Notes: generated by a model not told the origin, from the letters alone. A stretch of 64,000 nt of DNA from an uncultured Bacteroides sp. (GCF_910578895.1 NZ_CAJTSC010000007.1:1-64000); one strand, 5' to 3'; positions 16,594 through 26,200 are shown, counted from the stretch's first letter. Numbers and translations: made by a program.

Positions 16594-17589
16594 ATGAGGA
16601 TTCAAAGATTCCAAAACCGGGTGACGGCGGGACGCTTTACGCTTCCCGCCGCTATCCTGATATCGGTAGCCTGCTGGATACTGAGCGCTGTCCTGTTGCC
16701 CGGTCAGGAACTGCCCACAAGCGGTTATCCCTTGTGGAACACATTCTATGGTTCGTGCATTCCGGCTTGGGGCGCACGCCTTTTCAGTTTTATCCTATAC
16801 TCCGTCATAGGATATTTTCTTATCGGGCTGAACAACGCATTCGCCATCATCCGCATGCGGGCATCGGTGCAGACAGCCATCTATTTCCTGCTGATTTCCG
16901 TCTGTCCCGGCATGCACATGCTGCACGCCGGCGATTTGGCGGCGGTCGCTTTTCTGGTAGCCCTCTATTTCCTGTTCAGGAGTTACCAGGAGCCTACCCC
17001 TGCGGGCTATCTGTTCCACGCATTCGCATTCATAGGAATGGGCAGCCTTCTCTTTCCGCAACTGACACTCTTCGTGCCCGTATTCTGGATAGGCGCTTAC
17101 AATTTCCAGTCTCTCCAGCCCAAGAGCTTCTTCGCCTCGCTCATCGGCTGGAGCGTGCCGTATTGGTTTCTGCTGGGATATGCCTACCTGTCCGGGCATA
17201 TAGACTTGTTCTACCGCCCCTTCCTGGAACTGGCGGATTTCCGTCCCATCCGGTACGGTTTCCTGCCTTCGGAACTGGTAACCATCGGATATATACTCCT
17301 TCTATATATAGTAAGTTCGAGCCACTGCCTGATTGCCGGCTATGAAGACAAGATACGCACGCGCAGCTACCTGCACTTCCTGATACTGCTGACCTTCTGC
17401 ATTTTCGCCTGTATGGGATTGCAACCTATGCTGTATCCCCACCTGGTGCCGCTGTTACTAATCGGCGTCAGCATCCTGACGGGACACTTATTCGTATTGA
17501 CCAATAGCCGGAGTTCCAACCTGTTCTTCATCATCATACTTGTCGGACTATTCTTCTTATTCGGATTTAACTTATGGACGCTTTTATAA
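16594..17589 (+). CDS. Polytopic membrane protein of unknown function
   Basis: A 331-aa protein with roughly nine or ten hydrophobic segments spread over the whole length and short loops, and no catalytic motif that I recognise. It follows purD by 6 bp and overlaps the DedA gene by 16 bp, so it is translated from the same transcript. The overall look is that of an inner-membrane permease or glycosyltransferase-C-like protein lacking soluble domains, but there is no direct support for either. I do not recognise the family. Confidence 0.75.
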   Translation: MRIQRFQNRVTAGRFTLPAAILISVACWILSAVLLPGQELPTSGYPLWNTFYGSCIPAWGARLFSFILYSVIGYFLIGLNNAFAIIRMRASVQTAIYFLLISVCPGMHMLHAGDLAAVAFLVALYFLFRSYQEPTPAGYLFHAFAFIGMGSLLFPQLTLFVPVFWIGAYNFQSLQPKSFFASLIGWSVPYWFLLGYAYLSGHIDLFYRPFLELADFRPIRYGFLPSELVTIGYILLLYIVSSSHCLIAGYEDKIRTRSYLHFLILLTFCIFACMGLQPMLYPHLVPLLLIGVSILTGHLFVLTNSRSSNLFFIIILVGLFFLFGFNLWTLL

Positions 17590-18053
17590 ACACGTTGATA
17601 CAACTGCTGATTGACTGGGGATATGTAGGGCTCTTTGTGTCGGCATTGCTGGCGGGAAGCATCATTCCCTTCAGTTCCGAACTGGTGATGATAGCGCTCG
17701 TCAAGGTAGGGTTGAACCCTACCGTCTGTCTCTTTGCCGCCACACTGGGAAATACGGCAGGCGGCATGACCTGCTACTACATGGGACACCTTGGCAAGAC
17801 AGACTGGATAGAGAAATATCTCAAAGTAAAAAAGAAAAAGATAGACAAGATGCAACTGTTCCTGCAAGGGAAAGGAGCGCTCATGGCGTTTTTCGCCTTC
17901 TTGCCTTTCGTGGGAGGGGTCATTGCCGTGGCATTGGGATTTATGCGAAGCAACGTCCTGCTGACCGTTTCTTCCATGTTTGCCGGGAAACTGATACGCT
18001 ACATAGTGCTGTTGCTGGCACTGAAAGAAGCGTTGTCGGTGATTAGTGTTTAA
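17574..18053 (+). CDS. DedA-family (VTT domain) membrane protein
   Basis: A 159-aa protein with the DedA/SNARE-associated (VTT) pattern: an N-terminal re-entrant region with GYVGLFVSALLAGSIIPFSSELVM, a Gly-rich NTAGGMTCYYMGHLG and F-x4-PFVGG-VIAVALGFM. DedA proteins act in membrane homeostasis and are thought to move lipid carriers such as undecaprenyl phosphate. It is shorter than E. coli YqjA but matches the compact Bacteroidetes YqaA-like form. Its TAA stop overlaps the ATG of mnmD by one base (TAATG), showing translational coupling. Confidence 0.85.
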   Translation: MDAFINTLIQLLIDWGYVGLFVSALLAGSIIPFSSELVMIALVKVGLNPTVCLFAATLGNTAGGMTCYYMGHLGKTDWIEKYLKVKKKKIDKMQLFLQGKGALMAFFAFLPFVGGVIAVALGFMRSNVLLTVSSMFAGKLIRYIVLLLALKEALSVISV

Positions 18054-18769
18054 TGAGTGGACTGATGAGCATGAAACGGATTATAGAACGGACGGAAGAT
18101 GGGAGCGCCACATTGTTTGTGCCCGAACTGAACGAACATTATCACTCGGTAAAAGGGGCGCGCACCGAGTCGCAACACATCTTTATCGACATGGGACTGA
18201 AAGCAACCGCCGCTCCCCTGCCTCATATCCTCGAAATAGGCTTCGGCACGGGGCTGAACGCCTTGCTTACGTTGGAAACTGCCGGACAGGAACAGCGTCC
18301 GGTCCGTTATACCGGCATCGAGCTGTATCCCCTGTCGTGGGAAGAGGTCGATGTCCTGCATTATAGCGACAATCCTTTGTTTAAAGAGCTGCACGCGGCG
18401 CCGTGGAACAGGGACGTGAACATTACGCCGTACTTCACGTTACACAAAGTACAAGGAGACGTGACCAAAGCGTTTAGCGGCAATCCATCGGCGATTAGCA
18501 ACGAACCGTCTGCCAATCATCTGCCGCTAACTGCCGGCTCTCCTTTCGATGTTGTGTATTTCGATGCCTTCGCCCCCGAAAAACAGCCGGAAATGTGGGG
18601 CGAGGAGCTCTTCCGGAACATATACGCCGCCATGAACACCGACGGCATACTGACCACGTATTGCGCAAAAGGCGCCGTCCGCCGGCTTCTGCAAGCCGTA
18701 GGGTTTACGGTGGAACGGCTTCCCGGTCCGCCGGGCGGCAAACGCGAGATACTCCGGGCAAGAAAATAG
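18053..18769 (+). CDS. mnmD: tRNA mnm5s2U34 methyltransferase MnmD (MnmC N-domain type)
   Basis: A 238-aa SAM-dependent methyltransferase corresponding to the stand-alone MnmC1/MnmD domain that completes the wobble-uridine modification of tRNA-Lys, Glu and Gln. Visible motifs are the SAM-binding LEIGFGTGLNALLT (about 61-74), YTGIELYPLSW, DVVYFDAFAPEKQPEMWGEELF (about 165-186) and LTTYCAKGAVRR. There is no FAD oxidase domain, as in other standalone forms. Translation may start at 18053 or at the in-frame ATG 18071 (MKRIIERTEDGS), which fits the family start better. Confidence 0.9.
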   Translation: MSGLMSMKRIIERTEDGSATLFVPELNEHYHSVKGARTESQHIFIDMGLKATAAPLPHILEIGFGTGLNALLTLETAGQEQRPVRYTGIELYPLSWEEVDVLHYSDNPLFKELHAAPWNRDVNITPYFTLHKVQGDVTKAFSGNPSAISNEPSANHLPLTAGSPFDVVYFDAFAPEKQPEMWGEELFRNIYAAMNTDGILTTYCAKGAVRRLLQAVGFTVERLPGPPGGKREILRARK

Positions 18770-18834
18770 AGAACGAATCATAAACGATGAAATCATAAAC
18801 CTGAGACTAAACCCCGAAACATACCACAGAACAG

Positions 18835-19758
18835 ATGAGAAAGATATATTTTTTATTGCTTGCCGCGATACTGGCAGCTTCCTGCAAACCGAAAGGCGGA
18901 CAAAGCAACGATACCGGCGGCAAACCGGTCATCACCGTTACCCTCGAACCGTTGCGATACCTTACCGAAGCCATTGCCGGTGACCGCTTTACGGTAGTCA
19001 GCATGGTTCCCAAAGGCACAAGCCCGGAAACCTACGACCCCACACCGCAACAACTCGTAGACCTTGCCCGCAGCAAAGCCTACTTCCGCATCGGCTATAT
19101 CGGTTTTGAGCAGACCTGGACTGACAAACTGACGGAAAACGCCCCGCACCTGCAATTCTTCGACATGTCAGAGTGGGTGGAACTTATCTACGACGACACC
19201 CACGCGCATGCCCACAGCCACCATCAGCCGGCACACTCTCCGCAGACAGCCGGACAGGAGCACCACCATCCCGGCGGCGTGGAACCGCACATTTGGAACT
19301 CTACCGTCAATGCCCGGATCATTGCGCGCAACATTCTTCATGCCCTGATTACGCTCGACCAGCCCAACAAACTGGAGTACATCGGACGCTACAAACAACT
19401 CAGCGAACGGATAGAACGCACAGACAGCCTTATCCGCGAAAAACTCTCCACTCCCGGTGCAGACCACGCCTTCATGATTTATCATCCGGCGCTCTCCTAT
19501 TTCGCCCGCGACTACGGTCTGCATCAGATTCCTATCGAAGCCGGCGGCAAAGAACCCTCGCCCGCACACCTGAAGGCATTGATTGATACGTGCAAGAGCG
19601 AACAAGTGCATGTCATTTTCGTGCAACCGGAGTTCGACCGCCGCAATGCCGAACTCATCGCCAAGCAAACGGGTAGCCGGGTGGTAGGCATCAATCCCCT
19701 GTCGTACGACTGGGAAGCGGAGATGCTGCATACGGCAAAGGCACTGGCAGAACGATGA
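18835..19758 (+). CDS. znuA: Zinc ABC transporter substrate-binding lipoprotein (ZnuA-like)
   Basis: A 307-aa cluster-A-I (metal) binding protein. The N-terminus has a lipoprotein signal (LLAAILAASC, Cys 17), then PVITVTLEPLRYLTEAI, GTSPETYDPTP, a His-rich loop at about residues 123-145 (HAHAHSHH...EHHHPGG) and EPHIW, with further metal-ligand His and Asp/Glu residues in MIYHPALSYFARDYGL and QPEFDRR. The His-rich loop favours zinc. It lies 54 bp ahead of the ATPase gene. No permease gene is adjacent, which is discussed separately. Confidence 0.9.
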   Translation: MRKIYFLLLAAILAASCKPKGGQSNDTGGKPVITVTLEPLRYLTEAIAGDRFTVVSMVPKGTSPETYDPTPQQLVDLARSKAYFRIGYIGFEQTWTDKLTENAPHLQFFDMSEWVELIYDDTHAHAHSHHQPAHSPQTAGQEHHHPGGVEPHIWNSTVNARIIARNILHALITLDQPNKLEYIGRYKQLSERIERTDSLIREKLSTPGADHAFMIYHPALSYFARDYGLHQIPIEAGGKEPSPAHLKALIDTCKSEQVHVIFVQPEFDRRNAELIAKQTGSRVVGINPLSYDWEAEMLHTAKALAER

Positions 19759-19812
19759 CAACCGCACGGAGCCCGCACCGTCCGTGCCCGAAACCATCAA
19801 CCATATACGTAT

Positions 19813-20586
19813 ATGAACATGACACCAATCATCGAGATAAAAAACCTCCATGCCGGATACGATGGTCGCACCGTGCTGCGTGATGTGGACCTCACTGTGT
19901 ACGACCGTGACTTCCTGGGAATCATCGGTCCGAACGGCGGCGGCAAAACCACCCTCATCAAATGTATCCTGGGATTGCTTAAACCCATTTCCGGTGAAAT
20001 AACCTTTACCACTCCCGGCAAGGCAGGCAACTCCCGGCTCACCATGGGCTATTTGCCACAATACAACAGCATAGACCGTAAGTTTCCTATCACCGTCGAA
20101 GAGGTAATCCTATCAGGTCTCAGCAGCAAGAAATCCCTCGTTTCACGTTTCACGAAAGAACATAAGGAAAAGGCGCGCCAAGTCATCGCCCGCATGGGAC
20201 TGGAAGGACTGGAAACCCGCGCCATCGGTGCGCTGAGCGGCGGACAACTGCAACGTGCCTTGCTGGGACGTGCCATTATTTCCGACCCCGAAGTCGTCAT
20301 CCTCGACGAACCCAGCACCTACATCGACAAGCGCTTCGAAGCCCGCCTGTATCAGTTGTTGGCGGAAATCAACAAAGATTGCGCCATCATACTCGTCAGC
20401 CACGACATAGGCACCGTGCTGCAACAAGTGAAATCCATCGCCTGCGTCAACGAAACACTGGACTACCACCCCGACACGGGCATCACCGGCGAATGGCTCG
20501 AACGCAATTTCAATTGCCCCATAGAGCTGTTGGGGCACGGCACGTTGCCGCACCGGATACTGGGGGAGCATTGTCATCGTCATTAG
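19813..20586 (+). CDS. znuC: Metal ABC transporter ATP-binding protein (ZnuC-like)
   Basis: A 257-aa ATPase with complete nucleotide-binding motifs: Walker A GPNGGGKTT (about 39-47), Q-loop LPQYNSIDRKFP, signature LSGGQLQRALLGRAI, Walker B VVILDEPST and the H-loop LVSHDIG. It would energise zinc import with the ZnuA-like lipoprotein upstream. The coding sequence ends at 20586, right where decayed HEPN-gene sequence begins, so a rearrangement here may have removed or separated the permease partner. Confidence 0.9.
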   Translation: MNMTPIIEIKNLHAGYDGRTVLRDVDLTVYDRDFLGIIGPNGGGKTTLIKCILGLLKPISGEITFTTPGKAGNSRLTMGYLPQYNSIDRKFPITVEEVILSGLSSKKSLVSRFTKEHKEKARQVIARMGLEGLETRAIGALSGGQLQRALLGRAIISDPEVVILDEPSTYIDKRFEARLYQLLAEINKDCAIILVSHDIGTVLQQVKSIACVNETLDYHPDTGITGEWLERNFNCPIELLGHGTLPHRILGEHCHRH

Positions 20587-20792
20587 AAGCAAATTGTAAG
20601 GCATTTGAAATGGGACCGATAGACGACCGCCGCTGGATGGAGTCCATTGAGTCCAAAAAGCTGACCTCCCACAACTACGATGATGAAGTGGCATCGGAAA
20701 TCTACGAGACAATCATGCAGCTATATTATCCGTTGCTCTGCGCTTTCGAGGAGAAAATGCAGTCGTTATTGTCCACTCCCTCTTTCTTATAG
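20587..20792 (+). pseudogene. 5'-truncated HEPN (HI0074-type nucleotidyltransferase-substrate-binding) gene
   Basis: In the frame ending at 20792 the sequence reads EANCKAFEMGPIDD..WMESIESKKLTSHNYDDEVASEIYETIMQLYYPLL, which matches the C-terminal half of HI0074-family HEPN proteins (typical pattern AFxMGxIDDG..WMExxxxRNLTSHTYDE). The N-terminal half, including earlier HEPN helices, is missing and the homology starts at the znuC stop codon. There is no suitable start codon for a full protein. It is paired with an MNT remnant 14 bp downstream, the order expected for a HEPN/MNT pair. Confidence 0.7.
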
Positions 20793-20805
20793 TCTTGTAT
20801 TACTT

Positions 20806-20997
20806 ATGTACGGACTGACCGACAACAAACTCCACGAACTATGCACGCTTCTCGCCCGCTACGAAGAGATAGACCAAGCCATCCTGTACGGCTCGTTACT
20901 TCCCTACAACTTCGACCTCTCTATCCTGCACCAACTGAAAAGCCTCGAACTATTGGAACATATACAGCGTAGGGGGATTGTTATTTATACGAAGTAG
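20806..20997 (+). pseudogene. MNT nucleotidyltransferase gene with deleted catalytic centre
   Basis: The 63-codon frame begins MYGLTDNKLHELCTLLARYEEI and AILYGS, as in Bacteroides MNT-type (HI0073-like) minimal nucleotidyltransferases, then jumps directly to LLPYNFDLSILHQLKS and ends normally. About 35 residues that should carry GSRA-x-G and the SDIDL metal-binding aspartates are absent, with the frame kept. The product cannot be a normal transferase. Together with the preceding HEPN fragment this is a decayed toxin-antitoxin-like pair. The gap to 21147 is AT-rich and holds nothing else I can support. Confidence 0.7.
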
Positions 20998-21147
20998 GGG
21001 GACAAATAATTATTGCCATACTGCTCATAGAATTTTAGGGCACAATATTGCGCAAGTATAATAAAAAAACATAAAAATACAAGATAAACCTTGCATATAA
21101 GAGTTCTTTTGCTTATACTTATGAAACTAATCAATAATATAGTTACA

Positions 21148-21489
21148 ATGAACAAAAAGAGAATTATCGGTTTGTGCATCTTACTATTTGTAAGTGTGCT
21201 TGTTTTTAGTGTGTACTTTTCTACAGAAATGAAAAATGAAAAATTGAGTAACATCATGTTAGCAAATGTTGAGGCATTGGCCCAAGATGAATACAATTAT
21301 GAAAATGGTTCTGCTGAAAAAATCGTCAATACATACGACTCTGACCCTACTTATACAATAAGTCCTGATGGGGAAAAAATTATAGAAAATATAATTGTAT
21401 GTACAGAAACAACTTGTTATGGTTCAGGTATCATTAAGTGCGAATATGATTTCAGTATGGATCTTGCAACAAGAGTATTAAACCCATGA
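21148..21489 (+). CDS. NVEALA-domain small exported protein
   Basis: About 113 aa from ATG 21148. A hydrophobic N-terminal segment (IIGLCILLFVSVLVFSVYF) is followed by the hallmark LANVEALAQDE at about residues 36-46, then a short polar region with two cysteines in CTETTCYG and one in IKCEYD. NVEALA proteins are short, fast-evolving Bacteroidetes proteins thought to be exported and processed near this motif; their function is unknown. The gene is markedly AT-rich relative to its neighbours and overlaps the next gene by 4 bp. Earlier in-frame ATGs exist at 21091 and 21121 but give an unlikely N-terminus. Confidence 0.8.
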   Translation: MNKKRIIGLCILLFVSVLVFSVYFSTEMKNEKLSNIMLANVEALAQDEYNYENGSAEKIVNTYDSDPTYTISPDGEKIIENIIVCTETTCYGSGIIKCEYDFSMDLATRVLNP

Positions 21490-22628
21490 CAAAAAAAACA
21501 ATTCATACCCTCATACTGACCATCCTGTCGCTTCTTATAACAGGATGTGCCACGTCTCACTACGGGGATGAACCGACCATCACGCTACAGGTAAATGAAA
21601 AGTCGATAACAGACACCGCTTTTCTGTACGCGCCGCGCACTATCCGTTTGGAGACCAACAACGAAACACTGATAACCCGTATCAATAAAGTGATTGAGTG
21701 GAACCGGACACTGTACGTTCTCGATAGGAGAGGAAACCAACTGATTGCTTTCGATGCTGACGGCAGACACAAATACACCATCCATCGGGTAGGCAGCGGC
21801 CGGGGCGAATACAGTGCCATCATCGATGCGGCTATCAATAAAAAGAAGAACGAATTGGTGTTGCTGACAGACCCGTCGGCACTGCTCAGTTTCGACAGCA
21901 AAGGCCGTTTCGTTGGTAGCCAAAAACTACCCGCCTACTACAACTCCATCTCTATTGACGGTGATTACATTTACCTGGGAAATGCCACTTACGCCAATAA
22001 CCGTCCGACGAAATATTCAATAACGATTTTGCACAACGGACACAGCACCGAGATATTGGAACCGCTGAAAGAACTGGCTCCCTATTGTACCACCGAAGGA
22101 CGACTGCTGGGTGGGGCATCCCCCACTCTGTTCACAAGAAAGTTCGACCCTACCATCTATAAAATAACCAAAGAAGAAATCGCTCCCCTCTACCGTATTG
22201 ATTTCTCCAAAGAAACTTTCCCCGAAGATGCCAAGAACAAAGTATACGATTGCCGTGAGCTAAACAGGTATACCATCAGAAACCGATTGGTCTATCTGAT
22301 GACCGATGTTGTAGATGCAAAGAAGACCTTACTGTTCAAGACCAACCTGCCCGGCAGCACATACATCCTGTCCAAGGCGGACAGTACACTGTCGGAATAC
22401 AACGTGGTATACAACTCGCAATACAAATTCCCCCTGCCTAAATACACCTCGACAACGGGAGAAGAAGATGCCGTCTGCTTCATTGTGCCCGCCTCTTCCC
22501 TGATAAATCTGAAAGTTGTTTCGGACAAGAATCCGAACGCGAAAGCCATATCGCAAGAACTCAAAGAACTTGTCGGTAATATAAAAGACGACGACAATCC
22601 TATCCTTTTCCTTTACAAACTCAAGTGA
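21486..22628 (+). CDS. Six-bladed beta-propeller lipoprotein (NVEALA partner)
   Basis: A 380-aa protein with a lipoprotein signal (LILTILSLLITGC, Cys about residue 21). The body resembles the TolB-like/BF3164-type six-bladed propellers of Bacteroides: RINKVIEWNRTLYVLDRRGNQLIAFDADGRHKYTIHRVGSGRGEYSAIIDA is the typical blade pattern, with each blade reading 'value - it is stored in - line'. It starts inside the end of the NVEALA gene (4-bp overlap) and is followed by a strong terminator. NVEALA and such propeller lipoproteins recur as pairs in Bacteroides; the role is unknown. Confidence 0.75.
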   Translation: MTKKTIHTLILTILSLLITGCATSHYGDEPTITLQVNEKSITDTAFLYAPRTIRLETNNETLITRINKVIEWNRTLYVLDRRGNQLIAFDADGRHKYTIHRVGSGRGEYSAIIDAAINKKKNELVLLTDPSALLSFDSKGRFVGSQKLPAYYNSISIDGDYIYLGNATYANNRPTKYSITILHNGHSTEILEPLKELAPYCTTEGRLLGGASPTLFTRKFDPTIYKITKEEIAPLYRIDFSKETFPEDAKNKVYDCRELNRYTIRNRLVYLMTDVVDAKKTLLFKTNLPGSTYILSKADSTLSEYNVVYNSQYKFPLPKYTSTTGEEDAVCFIVPASSLINLKVVSDKNPNAKAISQELKELVGNIKDDDNPILFLYKLK

Positions 22629-22635
22629 AAATACT

Positions 22636-22689
22636 CGTATCTTTTTTATCGGTAGCTCGTTTTTTTGAGCTACCGATAAAAAAGATACG
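22636..22689. terminator. Perfect 23-bp hairpin terminator
   Basis: Arms at 22636-22658 and 22667-22689 are exactly complementary (core ATCGGTAGCTC/GAGCTACCGAT) around an 8-nt T-rich loop, just after the propeller gene stop. A-rich and T-rich ends of the stem give U/A tracts on either strand. Confidence 0.75.
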
Positions 22690-22744
22690 GGCACTTTTAT
22701 ATGAAACTTTACGCGAAAGACATTAATATCTGTCGCGAGGCACG

Positions 22745-23087
22745 GCTTTTTCATTTATAGAAGTCGTTATTAAAGGGAGTCTGAAGGAGTTATCTTCCTT
22801 CGGGACAGGAGTTAAAAGCAGACAGCCATACCGGAGAAGACGACTAGATAGACCGCACAAACAAACAGGCAGAAACAGGCATACGGAAACGGACCGGTGA
22901 AGAACAAATGGACAAGAAAAGACCGGTGAAACATCCCCGCAAGATATTTATTGTCAGCGGCATACGAGTGCCACATGATTTCTGAACGGTGGAACTTTAT
23001 TCCCAGTTAACCGGGAACGCATTCCCTCTTAATTGGGAATATGTTCCCACCGCACAGGGAACATGTTTCCAATTAACTGGGAACAAT
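22745..23087 (+). repeat. Dispersed ~340-bp non-coding element, copy 1, ending in a 4 x 22-bp palindromic array
   Basis: This stretch fills most of the gap between the propeller gene and the DUF2723 gene. From GCTTTTTCATTTA (22745) onward it aligns with the reverse complement of 54964-55293, sharing for example CGGAAACGGACCGGTGAAG, CATACGAGTGCCA and GGTGGAACTTTATTCCCAG. Its right end is a tandem array of four 22-bp units (starts 23000, 23022, 23044, 23066), each TTCCC-N8-GGGAA (the fourth unit has one change) plus a 4-nt linker. Homology between the copies stops at the array's end. No protein is supported here. Confidence 0.88.
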
Positions 23088-23200
23088 CTCCCGACATACA
23101 GCCCACTCCATACCCTTTCTTTTTTGCATAAATTCCTGTTATATCTTTTAACCAATCCTAATAATCCGCCTTATCTTCACCTATTTAGAACCGAAATCAT

Positions 23201-23208
23201 TATCTTTG
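23201..23208 (+). promoter_or_regulatory. Bacteroides -7 box of the DUF2723 gene
   Basis: TATCTTTG matches TAnnTTTG and lies 50 bp before ATG 23259, downstream of the 22-bp array. This implies the array is upstream of, not within, the transcript from this promoter. Confidence 0.6.
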
Positions 23209-23258
23209 CACCCGTACATGCTGAAATTAAAAATAAAACTATAACGAATTTCATCCGA

Positions 23259-26200
23259 ATGAAACAGTACAAAACTGTAAACAACCTGATGGGTTGGATT
23301 ACCTTCCTCATTGCGGCAACGGTTTATTGCATGACCATCGAACCGACTGCAAGCTTTTGGGACTGCCCGGAGTTCATCACCACCGGCTATAAGCTGGAAG
23401 TAGGCCATCCGCCCGGCGCACCGTTCTTCATGCTGGTGGCAAACCTTTTCTCACAATTCGCTTCCGATGCAAGCAGCGTTGCCAAAATGGTGAACTATAT
23501 GAGCGCACTGATGAGTGCCGCCTGTATCCTGTTCCTGTTCTGGAGCATCACGCACCTGGTACGCAAGTTGGTAGTGACCGATGAGAACAACATCACCAAC
23601 GGACAACTGGTTACCATCATGGGCAGCGGACTGGTAGGTGCGCTGGCATATACATTCAGTGACACATTCTGGTTCAGTGCCGTGGAAGGCGAGGTATATG
23701 CCTTCTCCTCACTGTTTACGGCAGTAGTATTCTGGCTGATACTGAAATGGGAGGATGTAGCAGACGAACCGCACTCCGACCGCTGGCTGATACTTATCGC
23801 CTACCTCACCGGACTGAGCATCGGCGTGCACCTGCTGAACCTGCTCTGCCTTCCGGCTATCGTGTTGGTATACTACTACAAGAAAGTGCCCAACGCCGAT
23901 GCAATAGGCTCCCTGTTGGCTCTGCTTGCTTCGGGAATATTGGTAGCCGCCGTGCTGTACGGCATTGTTCCGGGCATTGTGAAAGTGGGCGGCTGGTTCG
24001 AACTGCTTTTCGTCAATGGAATCGGCATGCCTTTCAACAGCGGTGTCATAGTGTATATCATTCTGTTGGCAACTTGCCTTATCTGGGGAGTGTACGAGAG
24101 CTATGTCGAAAAGCACAAATTGCGCATGACACTATCGTTTGTACTGACCATAGCCATGCTGGGCATTCCTTTCTACGGACACGGAGCCAGTTCCGTCATT
24201 ATCGGCATTATTGTCATTACGTTGTTGTCAATCTACCTCGCACCGGAGATACAGAAAAGCGTTAAAGAGAAATTCCGCGTATCGGCACGTACACTGAACA
24301 CGTCGTTGCTGTGCACCATGATGATTGTCGTCGGATATTCATCCTACGCGCTCATCGTAATCCGTTCCACTGCCAATACTCCGATGGACCAGAACTCTCC
24401 GGAAGACATCTTCACATTGGGAGAATATTTAGGACGCGAACAATACGGCACACGCCCGCTGTTCTACGGTCCGGCTTACTCCTCACAAGTGGCACTGGAT
24501 GTAAAAGACGGGTATTGCGAACCGCGTGTCTCCTACAACGGAACGAAATATATCCGCAAGGAAAAAACCGCTGCCGACGAGAAAGACAGCTACATCGAAA
24601 TCCCCGGACGCATCGAATACGAGTATGCGCAGAATATGTTCTTCCCGCGCATGTACAGCAGCGCGCATGCTGGCCAGTATCAAGCATGGCAAGACATCAA
24701 GGGATACGACCTGCCCTACGACAAATGCGGCGACATAGTTATGGTGACCATGCCTACGCAGTGGGAAAACATCAAGTTCTTCTTCTCCTACCAGCTCAAC
24801 TGGATGTACTGGCGCTACTTCATGTGGAACTTTGCCGGACGCCAGAACGACCTGCAAGGTAGCGGGGAGATAGAGCACGGCAACTGGATTACCGGCATCA
24901 AGTTCATCGACAACATGCTCGTAGGCAACCAGGACTTGCTGCCGAAAGAGCTGAAAGAGAACAAAGGACACAACGTATTCTACTGTCTGCCGCTGTTGCT
25001 CGGCATCATCGGCCTGTTGTGGCAGGCGTATCGCGGGCAGAGGGGCATCCAACAGTTCTGGGTGGTGTTCTTCCTCTTCTTCATGACTGGTATAGCGATT
25101 GTGCTCTATCTGAACCAGACCCCCAGCCAGCCGCGCGAACGCGACTATGCGTACGCCGGTTCGTTCTACGCTTTCGCCATCTGGATTGGCATGGGTGTGG
25201 CAGGGTTAATACAGGTTGTGAACAACTGCACAAGGAAACAAGGCTACATGGGAACAGACGAAGCAAATGACGACAATGCTTTTGCGCCCTCGTTGACTTC
25301 CGCCCTCGCTGTCTCATTGCTCTGTCTCTTCGTCCCCGTGCAAATGGCAAGCCAGACGTGGGACGACCACGACCGCAGCGACCGCTATGTGGCACGCGAC
25401 TTCGGCCAGAACTACCTGATGTCGTTGCAAGAAACGGGCAATCCGATTATCTACACCAACGGCGACAACGACACGTTCCCCTTGTGGTATAACCAGGAGA
25501 CGGAAGGTTTCCGCACCGATGCCCGTACATGCAACCTCAGCTACCTGCAGACCGACTGGTACATCGACCAGATGAAGCGTCCCGCCTACGACTCTCCTTC
25601 CCTGCCCATCACATGGGACCGTATGGAGTACGTGGAAGGCACTAACGAGTATATTCCGATACGCCCCGAATATAAGAAGAGTATCGACGCATTATATGCC
25701 GAAGCGGAAAAGCAGGCTTTGAACGGCAATGCCGAAGCCATGATAAATGTGAAGAAAGAGTTCGGCGACAACCCTTACGAGCTTAAGAACATACTGAAAT
25801 ACTGGGTACGAAGCAAGAACGAAGACCTGAAGGTAATCCCTACCGACAGCATCGTCATGAAAGTGGACAAGGAAGCCGTACGCCGCAGCGGCATGATGAT
25901 ACCGGGCGATTCCATCCCCGACTACATGCATATCTCGCTGAAAGGCAAACGTGCCCTCTACAAAAGCGAACTGATGATGCTCGAAATGTTGTCGGAAGCC
26001 AACTGGGAACGTCCTATCTACATCGCAGTCAGTGTAGGGCCTGAAAACCAGTTGAACATGAGCAACCACTTCATTCAGGAAGGTCTTACCTACCGCTTCA
26101 CCCCGTTCGATACGGACAAGCTGGGTGTGAAAATAGACAGCGAAAAGATGTACGACAACCTGATGAACAAATTCAAGTTTGGCGGCATCGACAAGCCCGG

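Noticed and set aside
22989..23258. N-terminal extension of the DUF2723 gene from ATG 22989
   Set aside because: It would translate the palindromic array and pass through the TATCTTTG promoter box; ATG 23259 begins with a family-like N-terminus.
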